Below are positions 1 through 5,027 of a DNA stretch of 8,298 bases, piece after piece. The DNA comes from CAISIP01 sp963974265. Lineage in GTDB: Bacteria; Pseudomonadota; Gammaproteobacteria; Burkholderiales; Burkholderiaceae_C. How positions within the stretch are numbered: position 1 is the stretch's first letter; each line of letters begins with the position of its first letter. The notes below the pieces were generated by a model. That model was not told the DNA's origin. It did not search any database and was given only the letters and a program-made list of their open reading frames with translations. The translations under genes and the position numbers were made by a program. The stretch covers positions 1-8,298 of the forward strand of contig CAXBDR010000211.1 in NCBI GenBank assembly GCA_963974265.1. The letters are read 5' to 3'.

Positions 1-894
1 GGCGTCAACGTGTGCCTGCGCAAGGTCGAGCCACAGGCAATCTTCGATGCCATGCGCGCGCATGGCGTGACCCACTACTGCGGCGCGCCCATCGTGCACG
101 GCCTGCTGGTGCATGCGCCGGCGGCGATGAAACACGGCCTGCCGGCCGGCATCAAGGCCATGGTCGCCGGTGCCGCGCCGCCGGCGTCGATGATCGAGGG
201 CATGGAGCAGATGGGTTTCGACCTGACCCATGTCTACGGCCTGACCGAGGTCTATGGCCCGGCCACGGTGTGCGCGAAACATTCGCAGTGGGACACGCTG
301 GACATCGGCGAGCGCGCCCGGCTCAACGCCCGCCAGGGCGTGCGTTACCACCTCGAGCGCGACGTGCGGGTGCTCGATCCGGCGACGATGGTGCCGGTGC
401 CCCAGGACGGCGAAACCATGGGCGAGATCATGTTCCGCGGCAACATCGCCATGAAGGGTTACCTGAAGAACCCGAAGGCCACGGGCGAGGCGTTTTCCGG
501 CGGCTGGTTCCATAGCGGAGACCTGGCCGTGATGTATCCGGACGGCTACATGAAGATCAAGGACCGCAGCAAGGACATCATCATCTCAGGCGGCGAGAAC
601 ATCTCGTCGATCGAGGTCGAGGATGTGTTGTACCGCCATCCGGCGGTGCTGGCGGCGGCGGTCGTGGCCAAGGCCGATGCACGCTGGGGCGAGACGCCGT
701 GTGCCTTCGTCGAACTCAAGGCCGGCGTGCAGGTCAGCGAGCAGGACATCGTGCGCCACTGCAAGCAGCACCTGGCCGGTTTCAAGGTGCCGCGCGCCGT
801 CGTGTTCGGCGAGCTGCCCAAGACCTCGACCGGCAAGATCCAGAAGTTCGAGCTGCGCCAGCGGGCGGGTTCGGCGCAGGCGATCGACGTGTAG
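1..894 (+). CDS. Acyl-CoA synthetase (AMP-forming), C-terminal part
   Basis: This is the 3' part of an adenylate-forming acyl-CoA ligase, cut by the left edge and open from base 1. It activates a carboxylic acid with ATP to an acyl-AMP and then to an acyl-CoA, in the cytoplasm. The 297 residues visible would be a little over half of a typical protein of about 540 residues. Fragment residues 79-86 carry YGLTEVYG, the adenine/acyl-binding motif. HSGD at 171-174 supplies the ribose-binding aspartate, KDR lies at 187-189, and the hinge leads to the C-terminal domain with GGENIS. PKTSTGK ends in the conserved lysine at about 279. The YGLTEVYGPA style and the flanking sequence resemble medium-chain or aromatic acyl-CoA ligases of the AlkK/DmdB/plant AAE type, but substrate cannot be read from sequence. 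The stop is TAG at 892-894. The family call is secure and the substrate is unknown. Confidence 0.93.
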   Translation, partial: GVNVCLRKVEPQAIFDAMRAHGVTHYCGAPIVHGLLVHAPAAMKHGLPAGIKAMVAGAAPPASMIEGMEQMGFDLTHVYGLTEVYGPATVCAKHSQWDTLDIGERARLNARQGVRYHLERDVRVLDPATMVPVPQDGETMGEIMFRGNIAMKGYLKNPKATGEAFSGGWFHSGDLAVMYPDGYMKIKDRSKDIIISGGENISSIEVEDVLYRHPAVLAAAVVAKADARWGETPCAFVELKAGVQVSEQDIVRHCKQHLAGFKVPRAVVFGELPKTSTGKIQKFELRQRAGSAQAIDV

Positions 895-921
895 TCGGTG
901 CAAGCGCGGCGCCTGGTGGCT

Positions 922-2739
922 TCAGTCTCCCATCACGATGCCTTCGCGTCGCGGATCGGCGCCACCCAGCCACAGGGTCTGGCCATGCGCCTGGCCACGC
1001 GTGATGGCCTGCAGGCCGCTGGTCATGCCGATCTCGCGCACTTCGTGGCCGCGCGCCTTGAGCGCGTCGACGGTGGATGCGGGGAAGCGCTTTTCCTCCA
1101 GCAGCGTCGGGCCGTTGAGCGATGCGAAGTTGGGCAGGTTGATCGCCTGCTGCGGCAACATGCCCCAGTTGAGCACGCCATAGACGGCCTTGGCGGTGTA
1201 GTGGATGATCAGCGCGCCGCCGGGGCTGCCGCCACTCATGACCAAGGCGCCGGTCGCCTTGTCGAACACCAGCGTGGGTGCCATCGACGAGCGCGGGCGC
1301 TTGCCGGCCTGCACCCGGTTGGCAATGGGCGCACCGTTGGCGTCCGTGGGTGCGAAGCTGAAGTCGGTCAGTTCGTTGTTGAGCAGAAAGCCGCGCACCA
1401 TCTGGCGCGCACCGAAGCCGTCCTCGATGGTGGTGGTCATGGCCAGTGCATTGCCGTGGCTGTCGACGATGGAAATATGCGAGGTGCCGTATTCGACCTG
1501 GTCGGGCATCGGTGCGAACGACGTCTTGACGCCGCCGGGGCTGCCCGGTTGCGCTGTCTTCATGCTGGGCGCCCCTGGGGCCTGGCCGATGAGCTTGGCG
1601 CGCATGGCCAGGTAGGCCGGGTCGAGCAGGCTCATCCAGTTGCCAGCGGGCGGCGACACGAAGGCCGGGTCGGCGAGGTACAGGGCGCGGTCGGCAAACG
1701 CCAGCCGCGACGCCTCGGTGTACAGGTGCAGCCAGTCGGCCGACGGGATGCCGTCCTGCAGCGGCAGCGACGTGGCATTGGTATGGGCCAGGATGCCGAG
1801 GATCTGTCCGACGGCGATCGCGCCGGAGCTTGGCGGCGGGAAGCCGCAGATGCGGAAGTCATGCGCGTTGGCACGGTAGTCGCTGCAGATCGGCTCGCGC
1901 TTGACGCTCCGGTAGCCGGCCAGGTCGGCCATGCTCAGCTTGCCGGGGTTGGTCGGGTGTTTCTGCACCTTGTCGACGATGGCCTGCGCCACGTCGCCTT
2001 CGAGCAATGCCTTGGAGCCGCCGCCGGCGATCTGGCGCAGCACCTGCGCGAGTTCCGGGTTGCGCAGGGTTTCGCCGACAGCGCGCGGGGATCCATCGGC
2101 GCGGTAGAAATACGCGGCGGCCACCGGGTCGTTCTGCAGGAACTTTTCCCCGGCCAGCAGGCTGTTCAGGCGCGCGCTGACCTTGAAACCACGCTCGGCC
2201 AGTGTGATGGCCGGTTCGAACAGGCGCGCCCATGGCAGCTTGCCATGTTGCCGATGCGCCTGCTCCAGCATGCGAACGGTACCGGGAACGCCGACCGAAC
2301 GACCGCCGACGACGGCTTCGCGGAACGGCATGGGTTTACCGTCAGCGCCGAGGAACAGTTTCTCGTCGGCGGCGGAAGGTGCCGTCTCGCGGCCGTCGAA
2401 GGCCTCGACGGCCCGGCCGTCGAAATGCATCAGAAAGGCGCCACCGCCGATACCGCTCGATTGCGGCTCGACCAGGGTCAGCACCATCTGCACCGCGATG
2501 GCGGCATCGACCGCGCTGCCGCCGGCCTTGAGCACCTGGTAGCCGGCATCGGTTGCCAGGGGGTTGGCGGCAGCCACCGCGAACTTGCGCGTGGCCCAGC
2601 CGGGTTTCTCGGCGTAACCCGAGGCGCCTTCGGGCTGGTCGGGCACCGAATAGCTGAAGCTGCCGGGGCCGCCGGCGCAGGCGGCGAGCAAAGTGGCCAG
2701 TGCTATCGCACCCAGGGCTCGGTAGGGTCGGTTCGTCAT
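922..2739 (-). CDS. ggt: Gamma-glutamyltranspeptidase / glutathione hydrolase, predicted lipoprotein
   Basis: This 605-residue Ntn-hydrolase cleaves the gamma-glutamyl bond of glutathione and related compounds. The start at 2739 is preferred to an in-frame ATG 57 codons upstream (2910): it follows AGAGGA at the right spacing and opens with a lipoprotein signal, a hydrophobic stretch ending in LAAC with the lipid-attachment cysteine at residue 21. The mature protein should be membrane-anchored, facing the periplasm or beyond. Family landmarks are FDGRETAP (R117, carboxylate binding), GTSHISIVD with the autocleavage/catalytic threonine at T419, NNELTDF (D459), GKRPRSSMAPT (S484-S485) and SGGSPGG (G507-G508). 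Autocleavage before T419 would give large and small subunits of roughly 398 and 187 residues. The loop between D459 and K480 is shorter than in E. coli Ggt and has no tyrosine like the E. coli lid residue, so the active site may be more open. It is the last gene of the minus-strand run. A related Ntn acylase activity cannot be excluded. Confidence 0.9.
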   Translation of the reverse strand: MTNRPYRALGAIALATLLAACAGGPGSFSYSVPDQPEGASGYAEKPGWATRKFAVAAANPLATDAGYQVLKAGGSAVDAAIAVQMVLTLVEPQSSGIGGGAFLMHFDGRAVEAFDGRETAPSAADEKLFLGADGKPMPFREAVVGGRSVGVPGTVRMLEQAHRQHGKLPWARLFEPAITLAERGFKVSARLNSLLAGEKFLQNDPVAAAYFYRADGSPRAVGETLRNPELAQVLRQIAGGGSKALLEGDVAQAIVDKVQKHPTNPGKLSMADLAGYRSVKREPICSDYRANAHDFRICGFPPPSSGAIAVGQILGILAHTNATSLPLQDGIPSADWLHLYTEASRLAFADRALYLADPAFVSPPAGNWMSLLDPAYLAMRAKLIGQAPGAPSMKTAQPGSPGGVKTSFAPMPDQVEYGTSHISIVDSHGNALAMTTTIEDGFGARQMVRGFLLNNELTDFSFAPTDANGAPIANRVQAGKRPRSSMAPTLVFDKATGALVMSGGSPGGALIIHYTAKAVYGVLNWGMLPQQAINLPNFASLNGPTLLEEKRFPASTVDALKARGHEVREIGMTSGLQAITRGQAHGQTLWLGGADPRREGIVMGD

Positions 2740-2827
2740 GGAGATCCTCTCAGTTTTCGGCGTGGGAGTCGGTGGTCGGTGCGCGGATGTCGCCAGCACG
2801 GCGGCGGGGGCGTGATGCAGGGATCTG

Positions 2828-3208
2828 CTACGGCGCGGGTTCGGCCGCGTCGAAGTCGAGTTCGACCTTGGCGCCATCGGGATCGTTGAAAAAGAGTTGC
2901 CAGGTGCCATCGCCGGGCAATTGACGCAGCGAATAGTCGATCTGGTGTCGTTTCAGGCTGGCCACCGTTGCGGCGAGGTCCCGGGCGCTGAATGCCATGT
3001 GGTCGATCACGCCGGCGGGCGACGGTGGCAACGGGCGCCCCGCGATCACATGCAGCACCGCCGTGTCGCCGCAATAGAGCCAGGCGCCGGGGAAATCGAA
3101 GGGGGGACGGGCACCTGCGCGCAGGCCCAGCAGATCGCAGTAAAAGCGCAGCGTGGCATCCAGGTCGGACGCCAGCACCGTGAAGTGGTTCATGCCCTGG
3201 ATGGCCAT
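2828..3208 (-). CDS. VOC-superfamily (glyoxalase/bleomycin-resistance/dioxygenase fold) protein
   Basis: A 126-residue protein of the vicinal-oxygen-chelate fold, small enough for two beta-alpha-beta-beta-beta modules. Module one contains MNHFTVLASDLDATLRFY and ends around LHVI; module two starts at IDHMAF and ends at KVELDF. Four residues fall where VOC enzymes hold their divalent metal: H8, H53, H70 and E116, so it is probably a metalloenzyme and not a binding protein. The NDPDG turn before the last strand is typical of the family. The family includes lyases, isomerases, dioxygenases and thiol transferases, and the substrate cannot be assigned. The start at 3208 has GAGG about 10 nt upstream; an internal Met at residue 6 is a less likely alternative. 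It lies 57 bp after the dehydrogenase and 88 bp before ggt on the same strand, so co-transcription is likely. A thiol-adduct or glutathione-linked role would suit the ggt neighbour but is speculation. Confidence 0.87.
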   Translation of the reverse strand: MAIQGMNHFTVLASDLDATLRFYCDLLGLRAGARPPFDFPGAWLYCGDTAVLHVIAGRPLPPSPAGVIDHMAFSARDLAATVASLKRHQIDYSLRQLPGDGTWQLFFNDPDGAKVELDFDAAEPAP

Positions 3209-3221
3209 CGTCGCAGTGCCT

Positions 3222-3243
3222 CGTGCGTTGTCGCGTGCGTTGT
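3222..3243. repeat. Short tandem repeat, period 12
   Basis: CGTGCGTTGT occurs at 3222-3231 and again at 3234-3243, giving a two-copy tandem with a 12-bp period and 10 identical bases per copy. It fills much of the 57-bp gap between the dehydrogenase stop and the VOC start, and abuts the GAGG ribosome-binding site of the VOC gene on the minus strand. It may be a simple duplication by slippage; no function is evident. Confidence 0.55.
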
Positions 3244-3265
3244 GCCGAGCGATGCGGTTCCGGCC

Positions 3266-4024
3266 TCAGCGCGGCGCCAGCCGGATGGCGCCGTCGAGAC
3301 GGATCACTTCGCCATTGAGCATGTCGTTTTCGATGATATGCCGGGCCAGCTTGGCGTAGTCTTCCGGCGTTCCCAGTCGCGACGGGAAAGGCACGCCCGC
3401 GGCCAGCGAGTCCTGCACCTCCTGCGGCATGCCGAACAGCATCGGGGTGCCGAAGATGCCGGGGGCGATGGTCATGTTGCGAATGCCGTTGCGTGCAAGG
3501 TCGCGCGCGATCGGCAAGGTCATGCCGACGATGCCGCCCTTGGACGCGCTGTACGCGGCTTGGCCGATCTGTCCGTCGTAGGCCGCCACCGATGCGGTGG
3601 AGATCAGCACACCCCGCTCGCCGGTCGACTCCGGCTCGTTCTTGCTCATGGCATCGGCAGCCAGGCGGATCATGTTGAAGCTGCCGATCAGGTTGATGGT
3701 GACCGTTTTCGCGAAACCGGCCAGGGCGTGCGGGCCGCTCTTGCCGACGGTCTTCTCCGCCGTGGCGATGCCGGCGCAATTGATCAGGCCCATGAGCTTG
3801 CCCATGGACATGGCCTTGGCCACCACGGTCTGGCCATCGGCCTCCTGGGTGACGTCGCACTTGACGAACGCGCCGCCGATGTCCTTGGCCACTGCCTCGC
3901 CTTTCTCGACCTGCATGTCGGCCACGACGACCTTGGCGCCATTGGCCGCCAGCATGCGAGCCGTGCCTTCTCCCAGGCCGGATGCGGCGCCCGTGACGAT
4001 GAATACCTTGCCAGAAATTTCCAT
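3266..4024 (-). CDS. Short-chain dehydrogenase, HSD10-like (3-hydroxyacyl-CoA dehydrogenase type 2 family)
   Basis: A 252-residue cytoplasmic NAD-dependent oxidoreductase of the classical short-chain dehydrogenase family. The nucleotide-binding motif TGAASGLG is at residues 11-18, and an acidic D36 at the end of the second strand favours NAD over NADP. NCAG is at 82-85 and N111 is in the helix-4 position. The catalytic set is S145 (in ISTASVAAYDG), Y158 and K162 (YSASK). The segments GQAAYSASKGGIVGMTLPIARDLA and VPFPSRLGTPEDYA...NGEVIRLDGAIR closely match what I remember of HSD17B10, which oxidises 3-hydroxyacyl-CoAs, including branched ones, and some steroids or alcohols. This fits fatty-acid or branched-acyl degradation beside the acyl-CoA ligase, but the true substrate is unproven. 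The start at 4024 follows AAAGGA at good spacing. It is first in the minus-strand run and diverges from tRNA-Val. A poor -10 candidate, CATAAT at 4083-4078 on the minus strand, lies upstream without a convincing -35. Confidence 0.93.
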   Translation of the reverse strand: MEISGKVFIVTGAASGLGEGTARMLAANGAKVVVADMQVEKGEAVAKDIGGAFVKCDVTQEADGQTVVAKAMSMGKLMGLINCAGIATAEKTVGKSGPHALAGFAKTVTINLIGSFNMIRLAADAMSKNEPESTGERGVLISTASVAAYDGQIGQAAYSASKGGIVGMTLPIARDLARNGIRNMTIAPGIFGTPMLFGMPQEVQDSLAAGVPFPSRLGTPEDYAKLARHIIENDMLNGEVIRLDGAIRLAPR

Positions 4025-4052
4025 GGTGCTTGTCCTTTTGCAGAGTGTCGGG

Positions 4053-4071
4053 ATGCGCCCGGAAGGCGCAT
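4053..4071 (-). promoter_or_regulatory. Inverted repeat in the dehydrogenase leader
   Basis: ATGCGCC (4053-4059) and GGCGCAT (4065-4071) are a perfect 7-bp inverted repeat around a 5-base loop. It lies between the dehydrogenase start and a weak CATAAT -10 candidate (4083-4078, minus strand), so it would be in the 5' leader or just downstream of the promoter. It could be a repressor operator or an mRNA hairpin. There is no T-tract after it on either strand, so a terminator is unlikely. Confidence 0.4.
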
Positions 4072-4114
4072 TCGATAATTATGACCGAGCGACCTCGAAT
4101 GACGAAAAACTTGC

Positions 4115-4123
4115 TGCTATACT
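4115..4123 (+). promoter_or_regulatory. Extended -10 promoter of tRNA-Val
   Basis: TGC-TATACT is an extended -10 element: TG at 4115-4116 and the hexamer at 4118-4123. The predicted start is near 4130, about 14 bases before the mature tRNA 5' end at 4144. No good TTGACA-like hexamer is seen at the usual spacing, which suits an extended -10 promoter. It points away from the dehydrogenase gene. Confidence 0.6.
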
Positions 4124-4143
4124 CTGCGCTCTCGAACATCCTT

Positions 4144-4220
4144 AGGCGCGTAGCTCAGCTGGTTAGAGCACCACCTTGACATGGTGGGGGTCGTTGGTTC
4201 GAGTCCAATCGCGCCTACCA
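4144..4220 (+). tRNA. tRNA-Val, anticodon GAC
   Basis: The full cloverleaf can be folded by eye. The acceptor stem is AGGCGCG (4144-4150) with CGCGCCU (4210-4216), all seven pairs Watson-Crick. The D stem is GCUC/GAGC. The anticodon stem CCACC/GGUGG encloses the loop UUGACAU, with anticodon GAC at 4178-4180, reading GUC and GUU valine codons. The T arm is GUUGG-UUCGAGU-CCAAU with one G-U pair. The discriminator is A4217 and the CCA end (4218-4220) is encoded in the DNA. No integrase or repeated 3' fragment is nearby, so there is no sign it serves as an attachment site here. Confidence 0.96.
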
Positions 4221-4235
4221 AGGAACCATGAATGT

Positions 4236-4257
4236 CGGCATCTTCGGATGCCGTTTT
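4236..4257 (+). terminator. Rho-independent terminator after tRNA-Val
   Basis: A 7-bp stem CGGCATC/GATGCCG (4236-4242 and 4247-4253) closes a UUCG tetraloop and is followed by TTTT at 4254-4257. An outer imperfect extension pairs ATGAA (4228-4232) with TTCAT (4256-4260). The C(UUCG)G loop is unusually stable. It lies 15 bases past the tRNA CCA end, so tRNA-Val is probably a single-gene unit separate from phaR. Confidence 0.8.
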
Positions 4258-4275
4258 CATTGGTGTCCCTGGCCG

Positions 4276-4306
4276 TTGCAGATCAGATCATCTGCACCAC
4301 TACAAT
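4276..4306 (+). promoter_or_regulatory. Putative phaR promoter with overlapping inverted repeat
   Basis: A perfect inverted repeat TGCAGAT-N6-ATCTGCA spans 4277-4296. It overlaps TTGCAG (4276-4281), a weak -35 candidate, and ends five bases before TACAAT (4301-4306), a good -10 candidate. The spacing of 19 is long, so the promoter call is tentative. The dyad is the size of a dimer-binding operator. PhaR of other bacteria binds TGC-rich sites and represses its own gene, so autoregulation is a reasonable inference. Confidence 0.45.
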
Positions 4307-4316
4307 GATTGCCGGG

Positions 4317-4328
4317 CATGCGCGCATG
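4317..4328. promoter_or_regulatory. 12-bp perfect palindrome downstream of the putative phaR -10
   Basis: CATGCGCGCATG is fully self-complementary. It begins 11 bases after the TACAAT -10 candidate, so it would sit a few bases past the predicted transcription start, a common operator position. GC-rich DNA makes such palindromes less improbable (a similar one occurs inside the first gene at 51-64), so confidence is low. Confidence 0.3.
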
Positions 4329-4397
4329 GTGCCGCCCGCCGCCATCGGTACCCACGACGCAGACTCAGGGAAATCCATGGGACTCGTGCAAGGGCCC

Positions 4398-4419
4398 GCT
4401 GCCTAGAATGGTTCGCAGC
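4398..4419 (+). promoter_or_regulatory. TGC-containing inverted repeat flanking a second -10-like hexamer
   Basis: GCTGC (4398-4402) and GCAGC (4415-4419) form a 5-bp inverted repeat with a 12-base spacer. TAGAAT at 4404-4409 lies inside the spacer and resembles a -10 hexamer about 57 bases upstream of the phaR start codon. No good -35 is seen at 16-18 bases. It may be a second promoter with a PhaR operator around it, or chance. Confidence 0.3.
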
Positions 4420-4446
4420 ATGGTCCGGTTACGCGAGCCGCAGACA

Positions 4447-4459
4447 GTTCCGAAGGAAC
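4447..4459 (+). promoter_or_regulatory. Ribosome-binding site of phaR inside a small dyad
   Basis: AAGGA (4453-4457) is the Shine-Dalgarno sequence, 8 bases before the ATG at 4466, and decides that start over an in-frame ATG at 4232 that would read through the tRNA terminator. GTTCC-GAA-GGAAC (4447-4459) is a perfect 5-bp inverted repeat that would partly pair the Shine-Dalgarno bases in a weak hairpin. Confidence 0.6.
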
Positions 4460-4465
4460 CCCTTA

Positions 4466-4999
4466 ATGAGCAGCAAAGACGCGCAGACCCCAGGCAAGGA
4501 CAAGAGGGTCATCAAGAAATACCCGAATCGTCGCCTGTACGACACCGACAGTTCGGCCTACATCACCTTGTCCGAGGTCAAGCAACTAGTCATGGACTGC
4601 GTGCCCTTCGTCGTGCTCGACGCAAAATCCGGCGAAGACCTGACGCGCAGCATCTTGCTGCAGATCATTCTCGAGCAGGAGGCGAACGGGTCGCCGATGT
4701 TCACCGCGCCGGTGTTGTCGAACATCATCCGCTTCTATGGCCACACCATGCAGGGCTTCATGGGCGGTTACCTGGAAAAGAACATGCAGACGCTCGCCGA
4801 CGTGCAGGCGCGAATGAGCGAGCAATCGCAGTCGCTCACGCCGGACATGTGGAAGCAGTTCATGAACATGCAGATGCCGATGGTGCAGGGCATGATGGGC
4901 TCCAGTCTCGATCAGTCCAAGGCCGTGTTGACGCAATTGCAGGAGCAGATGCAGAAGCAGACGGAGCAGGTCCTGGCCAGTTTCGGCCTCAAACGCTGA
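4466..4999 (+). CDS. phaR: Polyhydroxyalkanoate synthesis repressor PhaR
   Basis: A 177-residue cytoplasmic regulator. In species where it was studied, PhaR represses the phasin gene phaP and its own gene, and is released from DNA when it binds growing PHA granules. The N-terminal DNA-binding domain (about 13-72) has the signature VIKKYPNRRLYDT followed by SAYITLSEVKQLV. The PHB-accumulation regulatory region follows from about 77 (SPMFTAPVLSNIIRFYGHTMQGFMGGYLEKN). The C-terminus is rich in Gln and Met (about 117-170) and likely forms amphipathic helix or coiled coil suited to granule binding or oligomerisation. Length is normal for the family. It is preceded by a dyad-rich leader and followed 28 bp later by rimO on the same strand with no terminator between, so the two are probably co-transcribed. 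No phaC, phaA or phaB genes are in the window. Confidence 0.94.
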   Translation: MSSKDAQTPGKDKRVIKKYPNRRLYDTDSSAYITLSEVKQLVMDCVPFVVLDAKSGEDLTRSILLQIILEQEANGSPMFTAPVLSNIIRFYGHTMQGFMGGYLEKNMQTLADVQARMSEQSQSLTPDMWKQFMNMQMPMVQGMMGSSLDQSKAVLTQLQEQMQKQTEQVLASFGLKR

Positions 5000-5027
5000 A
5001 AGGCGGGCGGGGAACGACAATATCAAC

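Noticed and set aside
49..66. An 18-bp palindrome around CATGCGCGCGCATG
   Set aside because: It lies inside the acyl-CoA ligase gene and is explained by the codons for Ala-Met-Arg-Ala-His-Gly in GC-rich DNA.
898..2889. A 663-codon open frame on the plus strand opposite ggt
   Set aside because: It is the antisense of a clear gamma-glutamyltranspeptidase. In DNA with G/C-ending codons the complementary frame rarely meets stop codons; its translation is rich in Arg, Gly, Ala and His with no recognisable domain.
2740..2910. An N-terminal extension of 57 codons for ggt
   Set aside because: It would overlap the VOC gene, is Pro/Arg/Ser-rich, and would bury the lipoprotein signal that starts at 2739 behind a good Shine-Dalgarno.
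2736..4139. A 467-codon open frame on the minus strand overlapping the VOC and dehydrogenase genes in another frame
   Set aside because: Low-complexity Arg/Gly/His-rich translation, and both overlapped genes have strong family motifs in their own frames. The matching plus-strand frame at 2897-4078 is rejected for the same reason.
4144..4220. tRNA-Val or tRNA-Leu as an integration site for a mobile element
   Set aside because: No integrase, no duplicated tRNA 3' end and no change in gene character is seen beside either tRNA; the surrounding genes are housekeeping.
4221..4465. Small coding frame (e.g. 4176-4406, 76 codons) in the phaR leader
   Set aside because: It begins inside tRNA-Val, crosses the terminator, has no ribosome-binding site and no protein-like composition.
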